Part shown: positions 17,970 to 27,571 of the stretch, piece after piece | Layout: each line of letters starts with the position of its first letter | How positions within the stretch are numbered: position 1 is the stretch's first letter | Assembly: GCF_000382485.1 (NCBI RefSeq) | Contig: NZ_AORY01000004.1 | Span: 434,001 to 498,000, forward strand | Reading direction: 5' to 3' | Source: Sphingomonas sp. Mn802worker | GTDB lineage: Bacteria; Pseudomonadota; Alphaproteobacteria; Sphingomonadales; Sphingomonadaceae | DNA: 64,000 nt | The notes under the pieces: model-generated | Database searches by the model: none | What the model saw: the letters and a program-made list of their open reading frames with translations, nothing else | What the model was told of the DNA's origin: nothing | Made by a program: the position numbers and the translations under genes

Positions 17970-19031
17970 ATGGCCATGAGCGCGACCCCGCCGATCGCCG
18001 AACTCTCCGACCGCGCGCGCGACATCTTTCGCCGTGTCGTCGACGGCTATCTGCACGACGGGCAGCCGGTGGGATCGAAGACGCTGGCGCAGGCCGGGCT
18101 CAACCTGTCGCCCGCCTCGATTCGCGGCGTGCTGGCGCAACTGGAGGCGATGGGGCTGCTCGCGGCGCCGCACACCAGCGCGGGACGGATGCCGACCGAG
18201 CGCGGGTTGCGGCTGTTCGTCGACGGCATGATGCAGGCGACCGAGCCGAGCGCAGAGGAGCGCGCGCAGATCGAGGCGCGCGCGGCCAATCGCGGGCCGG
18301 TGGAGGAAGCGCTGGCGGCGACCACCGCGGCGCTGTCGGGGCTGTCGGCGTGCGCGGGGCTGGTGATGGTGCCGAAGCGCGAGGCGGTGCTGCGCTCGAT
18401 CGGGTTCGTGCCGTTAGGGCCTGGAACGAACGGGCCGCAGGCGCTCGCGGTGCTGGTGGCGGAGGACGGTGGGGTCGAGAACCGCGTCGTCGACCTGCCG
18501 CCGGGCGTTTCTGCGTCGGCGCTGGTCGAGGCAGGCAATTACATGACCGCGACGCTCGGCGGGCTGACGCTGGCCGAGGCGCGCACGCGGATCGAGCGCG
18601 AGCTGGGCGAAGGGCAGAGCGCACTCGATGTGGCGGCACGCACGCTGGTCGAGCGTGGTCTGGCGGTGTGGAGCGAGGACGGCGCTAGGCGATCGGTGCT
18701 GATCGTGCGCGGGCAGGGACGGCTGCTCGACGATGCGGCGGCGGCGGACCTGGAGCGGGTGCGCGAGCTGCTCGACGACCTGGAGGGCAAGCAGGAAGTG
18801 GCGGCGCTTTTGGGGGCGGCGAGCGCGGGCGACGCGACGCGCATCTTCATCGGCGCGGAGAACAAGCTGTTCGCGCTCAGCGGCTCGTCGGTGATTGCGA
18901 AGCCGTTTCGCGGTCTCGATGGGCGCGTCGTCGGTGTCGTGGGCGTGATCGGGCCTACGCGGTTGAACTACGCGCGGATCGTGCCGATAGTGGATTTCAC
19001 CGCGGCGACGCTCGCCCGCCTGATGGGTTGA
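17970..19031 (+). CDS. hrcA: Heat-inducible transcription repressor HrcA
   Basis: Repressor of the CIRCE heat-shock regulon, 353 aa from this start. N-terminal winged helix (LSDRARDIFRRVVDGYL, GQPVGSKTLAQAGLNLSPASIRGVLAQLE, TSAGRMPTERGLRLFVD) and the GAF-like C-terminal domain with VIGPTRLNYARIVPIVDF. An upstream frame adds 10 residues, but the family N-terminus fits ATG 17970 or 17976. It is followed 30 bases later by grpE, the usual arrangement. I did not find a CIRCE inverted repeat in front of hrcA itself. Confidence 0.95.
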   Translation: MAMSATPPIAELSDRARDIFRRVVDGYLHDGQPVGSKTLAQAGLNLSPASIRGVLAQLEAMGLLAAPHTSAGRMPTERGLRLFVDGMMQATEPSAEERAQIEARAANRGPVEEALAATTAALSGLSACAGLVMVPKREAVLRSIGFVPLGPGTNGPQALAVLVAEDGGVENRVVDLPPGVSASALVEAGNYMTATLGGLTLAEARTRIERELGEGQSALDVAARTLVERGLAVWSEDGARRSVLIVRGQGRLLDDAAAADLERVRELLDDLEGKQEVAALLGAASAGDATRIFIGAENKLFALSGSSVIAKPFRGLDGRVVGVVGVIGPTRLNYARIVPIVDFTAATLARLMG

Positions 19032-19061
19032 GCGAAGCCGGCATCTATCACAGGGGCAACA

Positions 19062-19607
19062 ATGGCCGACGAGACGACGGAAGACCTGCGCGAACAGACC
19101 GCCGAGTCAGCACCCGAGCTGGCCGAGCACGACGGACAGGCCGCGCGCATCACCGAACTGGAAGAGCAGCTCGCTGCCGCGCAGCAGGAGACGCTGTACG
19201 CGCGCGCGGACATTCAGAACGTGCGCCGCCGCGCGGAGAAGGACTCCGCCGACGCGCGCGCCTATGCCGCGACCAATTTCGCGCGCGACGTGCTGTCGGT
19301 CGCGGACAATCTCGAGCGCGGGCTCGCCGCGATCCCGGCCGAGTTGCGCGAGGACGACAAGTTCAAGGGGCTGGTCACCGGGCTTGAGGCGACCGGTCGC
19401 GAGCTCGAAAAGGTGTTTGAGCGCAACGGCATCACGCGCATCGTCGCGATGGGCGAGCCGCTCGACCCCAACAAGCATCAGGCGATGATGGAGATGCCGA
19501 GCGACGCCGCGCCCGGCACGATCGTGCAGGAGATGCAGTCGGGCTGGATGATCAAGGATCGGCTGCTGCGCCCGGCGCTGGTCGCGGTGGCGAAGAAGCC
19601 GGATTGA
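19062..19607 (+). CDS. grpE: Nucleotide exchange factor GrpE
   Basis: DnaK co-chaperone that releases ADP, 181 aa. The N-terminal acidic coiled coil (ITELEEQLAAAQQETLYARADIQNVRRR) is followed by NFARDVLSVADNLERGL and the C-terminal beta domain with the signature NKHQAMMEMPSDAAPGTIVQ and KDRLLRPALVAVAK. Probably co-transcribed with hrcA. A strong hairpin terminator lies 26 bases after the stop. Confidence 0.96.
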   Translation: MADETTEDLREQTAESAPELAEHDGQAARITELEEQLAAAQQETLYARADIQNVRRRAEKDSADARAYAATNFARDVLSVADNLERGLAAIPAELREDDKFKGLVTGLEATGRELEKVFERNGITRIVAMGEPLDPNKHQAMMEMPSDAAPGTIVQEMQSGWMIKDRLLRPALVAVAKKPD

Positions 19608-19632
19608 GCATTCGCATTTCGAAAATTTGATG

Positions 19633-19657
19633 AGGGCGAGGACGATGTCCTCGCCCT
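19633..19657 (+). terminator. Intrinsic terminator after hrcA-grpE
   Basis: Perfect 11-bp stem (AGGGCGAGGAC at 19633-19643, GAT loop, complement at 19647-19657) followed by TTG and further T-rich bases. Ends the hrcA-grpE transcript before the downstream synthase gene. Confidence 0.8.
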
Positions 19658-19714
19658 TTGTCGTTTCGGCGGCAGGCATTGTTTCGGGGCGGGGGCGCTC
19701 TAGAACCTGCGCCC

Positions 19715-20938
<1,224 letters not shown>

Positions 20939-21002
20939 TGTTCCGCCAATTGCGCCGTCACGTGGCGGCGCTAGGCTCTTGCCGACAAAAGGGTGAGGGC
21001 AG

Positions 21003-22781
21003 ATGGGGCGCAACAGGGTAGCGGGCGTCGCGATCGGCGCGCTGGCGGCAGTCACGGGCGTGACGATGCCTGGGCGCGCGGCGGCCGAGTGCAAGGTCGC
21101 GGTCGCTGCGGAGCTACCGGTGACGATGGCGGGCCAACGCCCGATGGTGAACGCGAAGTTCGGCGATAAGACCGCGCGCTTCATCCTCGACAGCGGCGCT
21201 TTCTATAGCACGCTGTCGCTTGCCTCCGCGCAGGAGTTCGGACTGCCGGTCACCGATCTGCCGTTCCTTCACGTGCGCGGTGTCGGCGGATCAACGAACG
21301 CGGGTGCTGCCACCGCGACTAATTTCTCGATCGCGGGCATCCCGCTGCGCAAGGTCGATTTCGTCGTCGCGGGCAGCGACACGGGCACCGCCGGGTTGAT
21401 CGGGCAGAACATTCTTGGCGTGCTCGACGTCGAATATGATTTGCCGCACGGCGTTGTCCGACTAATCCAGACAAAGGGCTGCGGCAGCACCAATCTCGCT
21501 TATTGGGCGAAGGGACGCCCGATCAGCGCGCTGAAGCTGATCGGGCGGACCGGCGGCATGTTCAAGCCGCATACGGTCGGCAAAATCCAGATCAACGGCG
21601 GCGACGTCAACGCGACCTTCGACACCGGCGCAGAATCGTCGCTGCTGTCGCGTTCGGTCGCCAAGCGGCTGGGCGTGACGCCCGACAGTCCGGGGGTGAC
21701 GAGCATCGGCTTCGGCGGCGGCATCGGACGCCAACGAGTGCAGACATGGCGTGCGCCGTTCACGAACATCGATATCGGTGGCGAGAAGCTGAACCATCCT
21801 ATTCTTCACATTGCCGACATGGAGATGGGCGACACCGACATGCTGGTCGGGATCGACTTCTTTCTGACGCACCGCGTGTTCGTGTCGAATGCGACCAAGA
21901 CGATGTTCTTCACCTACGAAGGTGGGCCGTTGTTCGGGCAGAATCCCAGGCGTGCGGTAACCGAGACGGGAACGGTGATCGACCTGTCCGACCGCTCGCC
22001 CGCGCCGACCGATGCGGCGGGGTTCAGCCGGCGGGGTGCCGCCTTCGCCTCGAACGGCAAGCGCGCGGCGGCGCTGGCCGATTTCGACAAGGCGGTCGCG
22101 ATGGCGCCGGGCGAGGGGCATTATTACTATCAGCGTGCGATGTTGCGGCTGTCGGGAAGCCGCGACGAGCTCCTCAAGGCGCGCGGCGACCTGGATCACG
22201 CGATCACGCTGGCGCCGGACGATGCCGAAGCGCGGCTGACGCGCGCGGCGGTGCGGATCAGGGCCGACGAGCGCGCAGGCGCGTTGGATGACGTGCGCGC
22301 CGCCGATCGCGCGCTCGCGCCCTCGGCCGATCAGCGGCTGCGCGTGGCGGCGATGCTGACCGAACTGGGCCAGCCCGGGGAGGCGGTCGGCAACCTCGAT
22401 CGCTGGTTGAAGAGCCATCCCGAGGATAGCAGCCGCGCAACAGCGTTCAACGCGCGTTGCTGGGCGCGTGCGGTCGCGAACACCGCGCTCGACGAGGCGC
22501 TGTCGGACTGCGACCGCGCGTTGAAGCTTCGCCCGAACGTGGCGACGTATCTCGACAGCCGTGCGCTCGTCTATCTGCGGCAGGGCGCGTGGTCGCGTGC
22601 GATCGCCGACTATGACGAGGTGGTGAAGCGCGAACCGGCGAACGCCTGGCCGCGGTACGCGCGGGCGGTGGCACTGAAACGCAGCGGCGACACGGCGCGC
22701 GGCGACACCGAGCGCGCCGCCGCAATCAAGCTAAACGAACACGTCGAGGTGCGCGCTAGGCGGTACAATCTGATCTACTGA
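21003..22781 (+). CDS. Secreted double retropepsin-like aspartyl protease with TPR repeats
   Basis: 592 aa exported protein (signal peptide to about residue 28). Two retropepsin-like domains in tandem: residues 45-158 with active-site FILDSGA (Asp63) and residues 185-310 with ATFDTGAESS (Asp207). The rest, about 345-590, is a run of TPR-like helices (for example AALADFDKAVAMAPGEGHYYYQ and EALSDCDRALKLRPNVATYLDS). Classical retropepsins need two copies of the domain to form one active site, so this chain could be a self-contained pseudo-dimer. Natural substrate is unknown. It sits alone between thrC and convergent genes. Confidence 0.82.
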   Translation: MGRNRVAGVAIGALAAVTGVTMPGRAAAECKVAVAAELPVTMAGQRPMVNAKFGDKTARFILDSGAFYSTLSLASAQEFGLPVTDLPFLHVRGVGGSTNAGAATATNFSIAGIPLRKVDFVVAGSDTGTAGLIGQNILGVLDVEYDLPHGVVRLIQTKGCGSTNLAYWAKGRPISALKLIGRTGGMFKPHTVGKIQINGGDVNATFDTGAESSLLSRSVAKRLGVTPDSPGVTSIGFGGGIGRQRVQTWRAPFTNIDIGGEKLNHPILHIADMEMGDTDMLVGIDFFLTHRVFVSNATKTMFFTYEGGPLFGQNPRRAVTETGTVIDLSDRSPAPTDAAGFSRRGAAFASNGKRAAALADFDKAVAMAPGEGHYYYQRAMLRLSGSRDELLKARGDLDHAITLAPDDAEARLTRAAVRIRADERAGALDDVRAADRALAPSADQRLRVAAMLTELGQPGEAVGNLDRWLKSHPEDSSRATAFNARCWARAVANTALDEALSDCDRALKLRPNVATYLDSRALVYLRQGAWSRAIADYDEVVKREPANAWPRYARAVALKRSGDTARGDTERAAAIKLNEHVEVRARRYNLIY

Positions 22782-22810
22782 GCCGGCGCGCGCTCACGCT
22801 CCGGCGTAGA
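22774..22810. terminator. Imperfect inverted repeat across convergent stops
   Basis: TCTAC plus GCCGG (22774-22786, with TGA bulged between them) pair with CCGGC plus GTAGA (22801-22810). The stem covers both convergent stop codons and could end transcription from both sides. No T-run is present, so this is weak. Confidence 0.3.
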
Positions 22811-23792
22811 TGCGGTCGAGCGCGCGCGCGGTGGCGACGAACTCGTCCGCCTGCGCGTCGAAGCGCGGATTCTGGGCGAGGCGGCGCGCCCAGTCGATCG
22901 CGGCGCGGCCGCCCCATTCCTCCGGCGGGCTGGCGATCGTCGTCGCCTGCGTGCCGGTGTTATGGGTGGTGGTGAAATCGTAGAACGAGCCGCTGACGTT
23001 GCGCATCGTGGCGCCACCGTTGGTGCCGTAGAAGCTAGCCTCGATCACCGCATCCTGCCCGGCGTGGAGTCGCCACGAGCAGGCGAGGCGTACCGCCACA
23101 TCCTGATCGAGCGTCAGCGTCGCGATGGCGTAATCCTCGACCGTGTCACGCGCGCCGAGTGGCTCGCCACCGGCGAACAGCGACGACGACACCGATTTCA
23201 CGTCCTGTCCGGTCAGCCACATCGCGAGATCGACGAGGTGGATGCCGAGATCCATGACGCAACCGCCGCCCGATTGCGCGCGGTCGTAGAACCATGGCTT
23301 GTCCGGGCCGTAGGCGTTGTGGAAGACGAGATCGACCGCGAACAGCCGGCCGAGCGTGCCGCCGCGGACCAGTTCGGCGATCCGCTCCATGCCCGCGGTG
23401 AAGCGGTAGGACAGATCGACGCCGAGCAGCCGGTCAGCGGCGCGCGCGGCAGCGACGACAGCCTCGGTCTCGGCGGCGTCGCGGCCGAGCGGTTTCTGGC
23501 AGAACACTGCCTTGCCTGCCTCCAGCGCCCGGATCGACTGCGCGGCGTGGAGTGCGCTGGGGCTCGCAATCACAACGCCGTCGAGATCGAGTGCCAGCAT
23601 CGCGTCGAGGTCGGCAACCACCTGCGCGTTGGGCGCGAGTGCGGCGGCGTCGCGGATCATGTCGGGCGAGGGATCGCTGATCGCGGCGGCCTCGACCAGT
23701 CCGGTGCCGAGCATCGCTTCCATGCGGTGACGACCGATCCAGCCGACGCCGAGGAAGCCGAGGCGCGGGCGGCGCGTGAGCGGCTCACTCAT
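22794..23792 (-). CDS. Gfo/Idh/MocA family oxidoreductase
   Basis: 332 aa NAD(P)-dependent dehydrogenase. Rossmann motif GFLGVGWIGRHR near residues 12-23, the conserved CQKPLGRD (EKP-like) near 95-102 and the C-terminal alpha/beta domain with GGCVMDLGIHLVDLAMWL, which contains the catalytic Asp/His pattern. The EKP motif reads QKP here. Its start overlaps the preceding dehydrogenase by 8 bases, so both are one operon. Such pairs usually act on a sugar or inositol derivative, but no substrate can be named. Confidence 0.87.
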   Translation of the reverse strand: MSEPLTRRPRLGFLGVGWIGRHRMEAMLGTGLVEAAAISDPSPDMIRDAAALAPNAQVVADLDAMLALDLDGVVIASPSALHAAQSIRALEAGKAVFCQKPLGRDAAETEAVVAAARAADRLLGVDLSYRFTAGMERIAELVRGGTLGRLFAVDLVFHNAYGPDKPWFYDRAQSGGGCVMDLGIHLVDLAMWLTGQDVKSVSSSLFAGGEPLGARDTVEDYAIATLTLDQDVAVRLACSWRLHAGQDAVIEASFYGTNGGATMRNVSGSFYDFTTTHNTGTQATTIASPPEEWGGRAAIDWARRLAQNPRFDAQADEFVATARALDRIYAGA

Positions 23793-24750
23793 AGGTCACC
23801 AGCGCCTTGACGAAGCCCGCCGGCTTGTCGCGCGTCGCAAGAATCGCATCGGCGACCTGCGACAACGGGTAGCGGTGGGTGAGCAGCGCGGGCAGGTCGA
23901 TCTGCCCCGAGACGACCGCGGCGATCGCTTCCTCGACGCCGCGGCGCTGGACCGCGGGGTCGCGCTCGTGCGCGTTGACGACGTCGATCCCCTTCCAGTT
24001 CCACTCCTGCATGTTGACCTGCCGCGGGCCGTCCTGATGATAGCCGGCGACGATTAGCCGTCCGCCGAAGCCGACCAGCGCGGTGGCGAGGTCGAGCGGC
24101 CATTGCTTGCCGACCGCCTCGATCACGCGCTCGCACATCGCCTCGTCGGTCAGGCGCTTGACCTCCTCGATGATCGCCCAGTGGTCGTGCATCGGCACCG
24201 TCTCGGCCGCGCCGAAGCGGCGCGCGAGGTCTAGCGACTCTTCGCGGCGCGAGATGGCGATGACGCGCGCGCCGGCATTGGTTGCGAGCTTGGCAAGGAC
24301 GGCGCCGAGGAAGCCGATGCCGATGATCGCGACGGTCTGCCCGGCGCGGATGTCGGCGCGGCGGAAGATGTTCATCGCGCAACCGAGCGGCTCGCCGGGG
24401 AAAGGCTGGTCGCCCAAGGCGGGGGGCAGCTTCACTACCATGTCGGCGGGGGCGACGTCGTACCGCGCGAAACTATGGCCGGCGAGGAAGGCGACGCGGT
24501 CGCCGGCCGCAAGCGTGCTCACGTTGTCGCCGAGCGCGTCGACCACGCCCCAGCCCTCATGCCCCATCCCGCCGGGCGCGCCGGGGAAAGTCGACCACGG
24601 CTGCCCTTCGAAGGGTTCGACGTTCGACGCGCAGACGCCGCAGCCCTCCAGCCGGATGCGAACCTCGCCCGCGGCGGGCACGGGCAGGTCGACCTCGGCG
24701 ATCGTCATCTCTCCGGGCGCGGTCAGCACCGCGGCCTGCATCGTCGTCAT
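23785..24750 (-). CDS. MDR-family zinc-type alcohol dehydrogenase-like protein
   Basis: 321 aa medium-chain dehydrogenase. N-terminal GroES-like domain with the catalytic-zinc pattern GCGVCASNVEPFEG near residues 36-49 and GHEGWGVV near 64, and a Rossmann domain with VAIIGIGFLGAVLAKLA near 140. The four-cysteine structural zinc loop is absent. The start at 24750 is fixed by AGGAG followed by a 6-base spacer; the frame also runs upstream without family sequence. First gene of a two-gene operon with the Gfo/Idh/MocA protein. Confidence 0.87.
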   Translation of the reverse strand: MTTMQAAVLTAPGEMTIAEVDLPVPAAGEVRIRLEGCGVCASNVEPFEGQPWSTFPGAPGGMGHEGWGVVDALGDNVSTLAAGDRVAFLAGHSFARYDVAPADMVVKLPPALGDQPFPGEPLGCAMNIFRRADIRAGQTVAIIGIGFLGAVLAKLATNAGARVIAISRREESLDLARRFGAAETVPMHDHWAIIEEVKRLTDEAMCERVIEAVGKQWPLDLATALVGFGGRLIVAGYHQDGPRQVNMQEWNWKGIDVVNAHERDPAVQRRGVEEAIAAVVSGQIDLPALLTHRYPLSQVADAILATRDKPAGFVKALVTYE

Positions 24751-25000
24751 GTTGATCTCCTGCGCTGTCGTTGCGCGTTGTCTGGTCGCGCTGACGCGCG
24801 TGCCGAGGGCTCGATGCCCAATCATACGGCTTGCGTCCAGCCGCGGCGATGAGGCCGACCGTATCGGCAACGAGGGAGCGCGCAGAGCGGTGAGGCGTTG
24901 TGCGACAAAACTTGGCTCGGCCACGTGTCTGGCGCATAGCGAACTAACCTAGGTTTGTTGCGCGCTGGGCCCACGTGCAACCGCGCCAGGTGCGGGGGAA

Positions 25001-26125
25001 ATGATGGATCAACGCGACAACTGGCACCTGACCGACGTGGTCGAGCATGAGAGCGGACGTGGTGACCCGTTCGCCGCGGCGGTGCGCGCGACGCGAATGC
25101 CGATGATCATCACCGACCCGCGCCGTGACGACAACCCGATCGTGTTCTGCAACGAGGCGTTCCAGCAATTGTCGGGCTATGATCGTGCCGAGATACTGGG
25201 AACGAACTGCCGCTTCCTGCAAGGCCCCGGAACCGATCGCGCCAAGGTGGCGGAGGTGCGCGCAGCGATCGAGGCTGGAACCGATGTGGCGGTCGACCTG
25301 CTCAATTATCGCAAGGACGGCTCGACCTTTTGGAACGCGCTGTACGTCAGCCCGGTGCGCAACCGCGACGGCGAGATCGAGTTCTTCTTCGCCAGCCAGA
25401 TGGACGTGAGCGACCGGATCGAGGCGCAGGAGCGGATCGCGCGGCAAAAGGCGGAGGTCGAGCGCGAGGTCGAGGCGCGCACCGCCGACCTGAAGGCGGC
25501 GCTGGACGACAAGACGCTGCTGCTCCACGAGGTCGACCATCGCGTGAAGAACAACCTGACGATGATCGGGTCGTTGTTGCGGTTGCAGGCACGCGGCATT
25601 TCGGACGAGGACATTCTCGCGCGGCTGAACTCGATGCTGGAGCGGATCGACGCGCTGGCGAGCGTGCATCGCCGGTTGTACCAATCGGACGACGTGACCC
25701 GGTTCGACGCAGGTGCGTTCGCGCTGAACCTTGCGACCGACGTTGTCGGTGCGAGCGGGCGGACCGACATCGACGTGCAGTCGGACGTCACCGCGATCGA
25801 TATCTCGTCGACCAACGCGTCGGCGCTGGGGCTGGTGTTGAACGAGATCGTGACCAATGCGGTCAAGCACGGCTTCGCGGAAGGGCGGGGCGGTGTGCTG
25901 ACGGTCACCGCGCGCGCCGAGGGTGACACGGGCGCCATCAGCATCGCGGACGATGGTCCGGGTTTCGATGCGGCGAACACGCCCGAGGACGGGCTTGGCC
26001 GCGTGCTGATCCGGCGGTTGTCGCGGCAGGTCGGCGCAGACGTCGCATGGTCGCCGGCCGAGCCGGGCGCGCGCGTGACGATCCGCTTCCCGCTCGACCA
26101 GGGCGCGACGGGATTGGCGACTTGA
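25001..26125 (+). CDS. LOV-domain blue-light sensor histidine kinase
   Basis: 374 aa cytoplasmic kinase. The LOV/PAS domain (about residues 25-140) has the flavin-adduct motif GTNCRFLQG with Cys70, which binds FMN and forms a cysteinyl adduct in blue light. It is followed by a helical linker and a HisKA_2 dimerisation/phosphotransfer domain, HEVDHRVKNN, with the likely phospho-His at His180. The ATPase domain shows LNEIVTNAVKHG and DDGPGF. Both 25001 and 25004 are possible starts. Its stop overlaps the start of the response-regulator gene, so the two are a matched pair. In related bacteria such kinases feed the general stress response or attachment control. Confidence 0.93.
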   Translation: MMDQRDNWHLTDVVEHESGRGDPFAAAVRATRMPMIITDPRRDDNPIVFCNEAFQQLSGYDRAEILGTNCRFLQGPGTDRAKVAEVRAAIEAGTDVAVDLLNYRKDGSTFWNALYVSPVRNRDGEIEFFFASQMDVSDRIEAQERIARQKAEVEREVEARTADLKAALDDKTLLLHEVDHRVKNNLTMIGSLLRLQARGISDEDILARLNSMLERIDALASVHRRLYQSDDVTRFDAGAFALNLATDVVGASGRTDIDVQSDVTAIDISSTNASALGLVLNEIVTNAVKHGFAEGRGGVLTVTARAEGDTGAISIADDGPGFDAANTPEDGLGRVLIRRLSRQVGADVAWSPAEPGARVTIRFPLDQGATGLAT

Positions 26126-26574
26126 TCCGCCTCAAACGTCCGTTCCGCGTCCTGATCGTCGAGGACGAGGCGCTGCTGGCAATGGATATCGAGGCGTTGG
26201 TGGAGGATGCCGGCCACACGGTCGTCGGCGAGGCGGCCTCGCTGCATGAGGTCGAGGCGATGGAGATCGAGGCCGCGCCCGATCTTGCCTTCGTCGACCT
26301 GCAACTGGCGCACAACACCAACGGGCTGGATGCGGCGCGGCTGATCCATGCGCGCTGGGCGCGAACGGCGGTGATCTTCGTGACCGCCAATCCGAAGAAG
26401 ATACCGGAAGACTTTGCGGGCGCGCACGGCGTGATTCCGAAACCGTTCTCGCGCGCCGGGCTGACCGCGGCGTTGCGCTACATCGAGGAAGGGTTGAGCG
26501 ATCCGCCGCCAACCAGCCCGATGCCGGCGAGCTTCATCGCCTCGCCTGCCTTTGCCGCTACCTGGAACAGCTGA
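26122..26574 (+). CDS. Single-domain response regulator paired with the LOV kinase
   Basis: 150 aa receiver protein without an output domain. VLIVEDEALLAMDIE supplies the acidic pocket (Glu14, Asp15), Asp59 in FVDLQLAHN is the phosphorylation site, Thr88 in FVTAN and Lys107 in IPKPFSR complete the active site. The frame is open further up inside the kinase gene. I chose the TTG at 26122, which overlaps the kinase stop as TTGA and puts the receiver at the N-terminus. By analogy to LovK-LovR it may act as a phosphate sink or relay; this is inference. Confidence 0.87.
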   Translation: MIRLKRPFRVLIVEDEALLAMDIEALVEDAGHTVVGEAASLHEVEAMEIEAAPDLAFVDLQLAHNTNGLDAARLIHARWARTAVIFVTANPKKIPEDFAGAHGVIPKPFSRAGLTAALRYIEEGLSDPPPTSPMPASFIASPAFAATWNS

Positions 26575-26596
26575 CCGCGCGTTTCTCACTCGTGAA

Positions 26597-26621
26597 TGAA
26601 CCCGGCCGGCGTTTCGTCGTT
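26597..26621 (+). promoter_or_regulatory. Candidate EcfG (general stress sigma) promoter of csbD
   Basis: TGAAC, 16 bases, CGTT. The alphaproteobacterial EcfG/sigma-T consensus is GGAAC-N16/17-CGTT; only the first base differs. It would start transcription near 26630, about 30 bases before the csbD ribosome site. Motif match only. Confidence 0.4.
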
Positions 26622-26675
26622 ACGACGAACCTGAGGCGTATGCTGCGCCCGCGTCACCGACAAGGAGGTTTAGCG

Positions 26676-26969
26676 ATGAATACCGACGAGCTGAAGGGCA
26701 CCGGCAACGACGTCAAGGGTGAGGTCAAGGAAGCGATCGGCAACGCCACGGGCGATCAGGACACCAGGGCCGCGGGCATCGCCGATCAGGTGACCGGTTC
26801 GGTGCAGAAGACCGTTGGTGCCGCCAAGGAAGCCGTGGCGGACAATGTCGCGCCGCTCGCCGGGCAGGCAAGGGGGTTTGCGAAGCAGCGGCCGTTCGCG
26901 ACCGCGGCGCTGGTCGGCGTGGTCGGGCTTGCGCTCCTCAACACGCTGCGCGGCAAGAAGGCCGCCTGA
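26676..26969 (+). CDS. CsbD family stress protein with C-terminal hydrophobic segment
   Basis: 97 aa. The N-terminal part (MNTDELKGTGNDVKGEVKEA and GDQDTRAAGIADQVTGSVQK) is a CsbD-like repeat, typical of general-stress proteins of unknown activity. Residues about 70-90 (FATAALVGVVGLALLNTL) form a single hydrophobic helix, as in the DUF883/ElaB-type membrane-anchored stress proteins. AAGGAGG eight bases before the ATG fixes this start rather than the longer frame. Upstream there is a candidate EcfG promoter and downstream a strong hairpin. Confidence 0.88.
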   Translation: MNTDELKGTGNDVKGEVKEAIGNATGDQDTRAAGIADQVTGSVQKTVGAAKEAVADNVAPLAGQARGFAKQRPFATAALVGVVGLALLNTLRGKKAA

Positions 26970-26975
26970 ACTACA

Positions 26976-27003
26976 GGGCGCGCGGGTCTTCGCCCGCGCG
27001 CCC
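26976..27003. terminator. Bidirectional terminator between csbD and PRC-barrel gene
   Basis: Perfect 11-bp G/C stem (GGGCGCGCGGG at 26976-26986, six-base loop, complement at 26993-27003) followed by CATCTTT. It separates two convergent transcripts only 40 bases apart. Confidence 0.75.
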
Positions 27004-27008
27004 CATCT

Positions 27009-27560
27009 TTACGGCACTTCGGCCAGTGCCAGTTGTGTTATCCCGGATACGTTCAGGTCTGTGTCGAGCGAGGTATCGCGCACGCGAACGATCTCGCGCG
27101 GCAGCCGACGCAATGTCTCTCCGACGCCCGCCACGCCGCCCTCGCGAACGATAAAGAAGTCGATCGTGCCACCCGCGCAGGTGGCGAGTGCATCGACCGC
27201 ATGGGCGATCACCTGACCATCGGCTCCTCTGACCGGCAGTCCGTCGATCCGCGAGATCGAGAACAGGGCTTCATGCTCGGCACGTCCACTGCGTGCCTGT
27301 TCGGCGTTGGCCGCATCGCTGAACTTCGCGCGTCGGCCCAGCCAGCGCCAGATGCCGAACACGTCGACCACGCCGAGAAAGATGTTCGACCACAATAGCT
27401 GGGTCTGTCCGGTCTCGAGCCCGACGACGATCCATGCGACTGCGCCAATGGTGAACACGACAAAGCCCCAGCCGGTCACCCGCGCGCCCAGGTTCGATGC
27501 GGTCATCAGCGCGGCGATGCAGGTGGCGACGAGCGCGACCCATCCGGCGATATCCTCCAT
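27009..27560 (-). CDS. Membrane protein with C-terminal PRC-barrel-like domain
   Basis: 183 aa. The N-terminal half has three hydrophobic segments (about 5-25, 30-48, 55-72). After a charged linker, residues about 95-180 look like a PRC-barrel (FSISRIDGLPVRGADGQVIAHAVDALA... and the LPREIVRVRDTSLD end). PRC-barrels are found in stress-linked and photosynthetic proteins and in RimM. It follows the YihY-HAD fusion gene after 11 bases on the same strand and is very likely in its operon. Confidence 0.75.
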   Translation of the reverse strand: MEDIAGWVALVATCIAALMTASNLGARVTGWGFVVFTIGAVAWIVVGLETGQTQLLWSNIFLGVVDVFGIWRWLGRRAKFSDAANAEQARSGRAEHEALFSISRIDGLPVRGADGQVIAHAVDALATCAGGTIDFFIVREGGVAGVGETLRRLPREIVRVRDTSLDTDLNVSGITQLALAEVP

Positions 27561-27571
27561 GACGGCGTCTC

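Noticed and set aside
26564..26584. GGAAC followed by CGTTT near the response-regulator end
   Set aside because: Spacer is only 11 bases, too short for an EcfG promoter.
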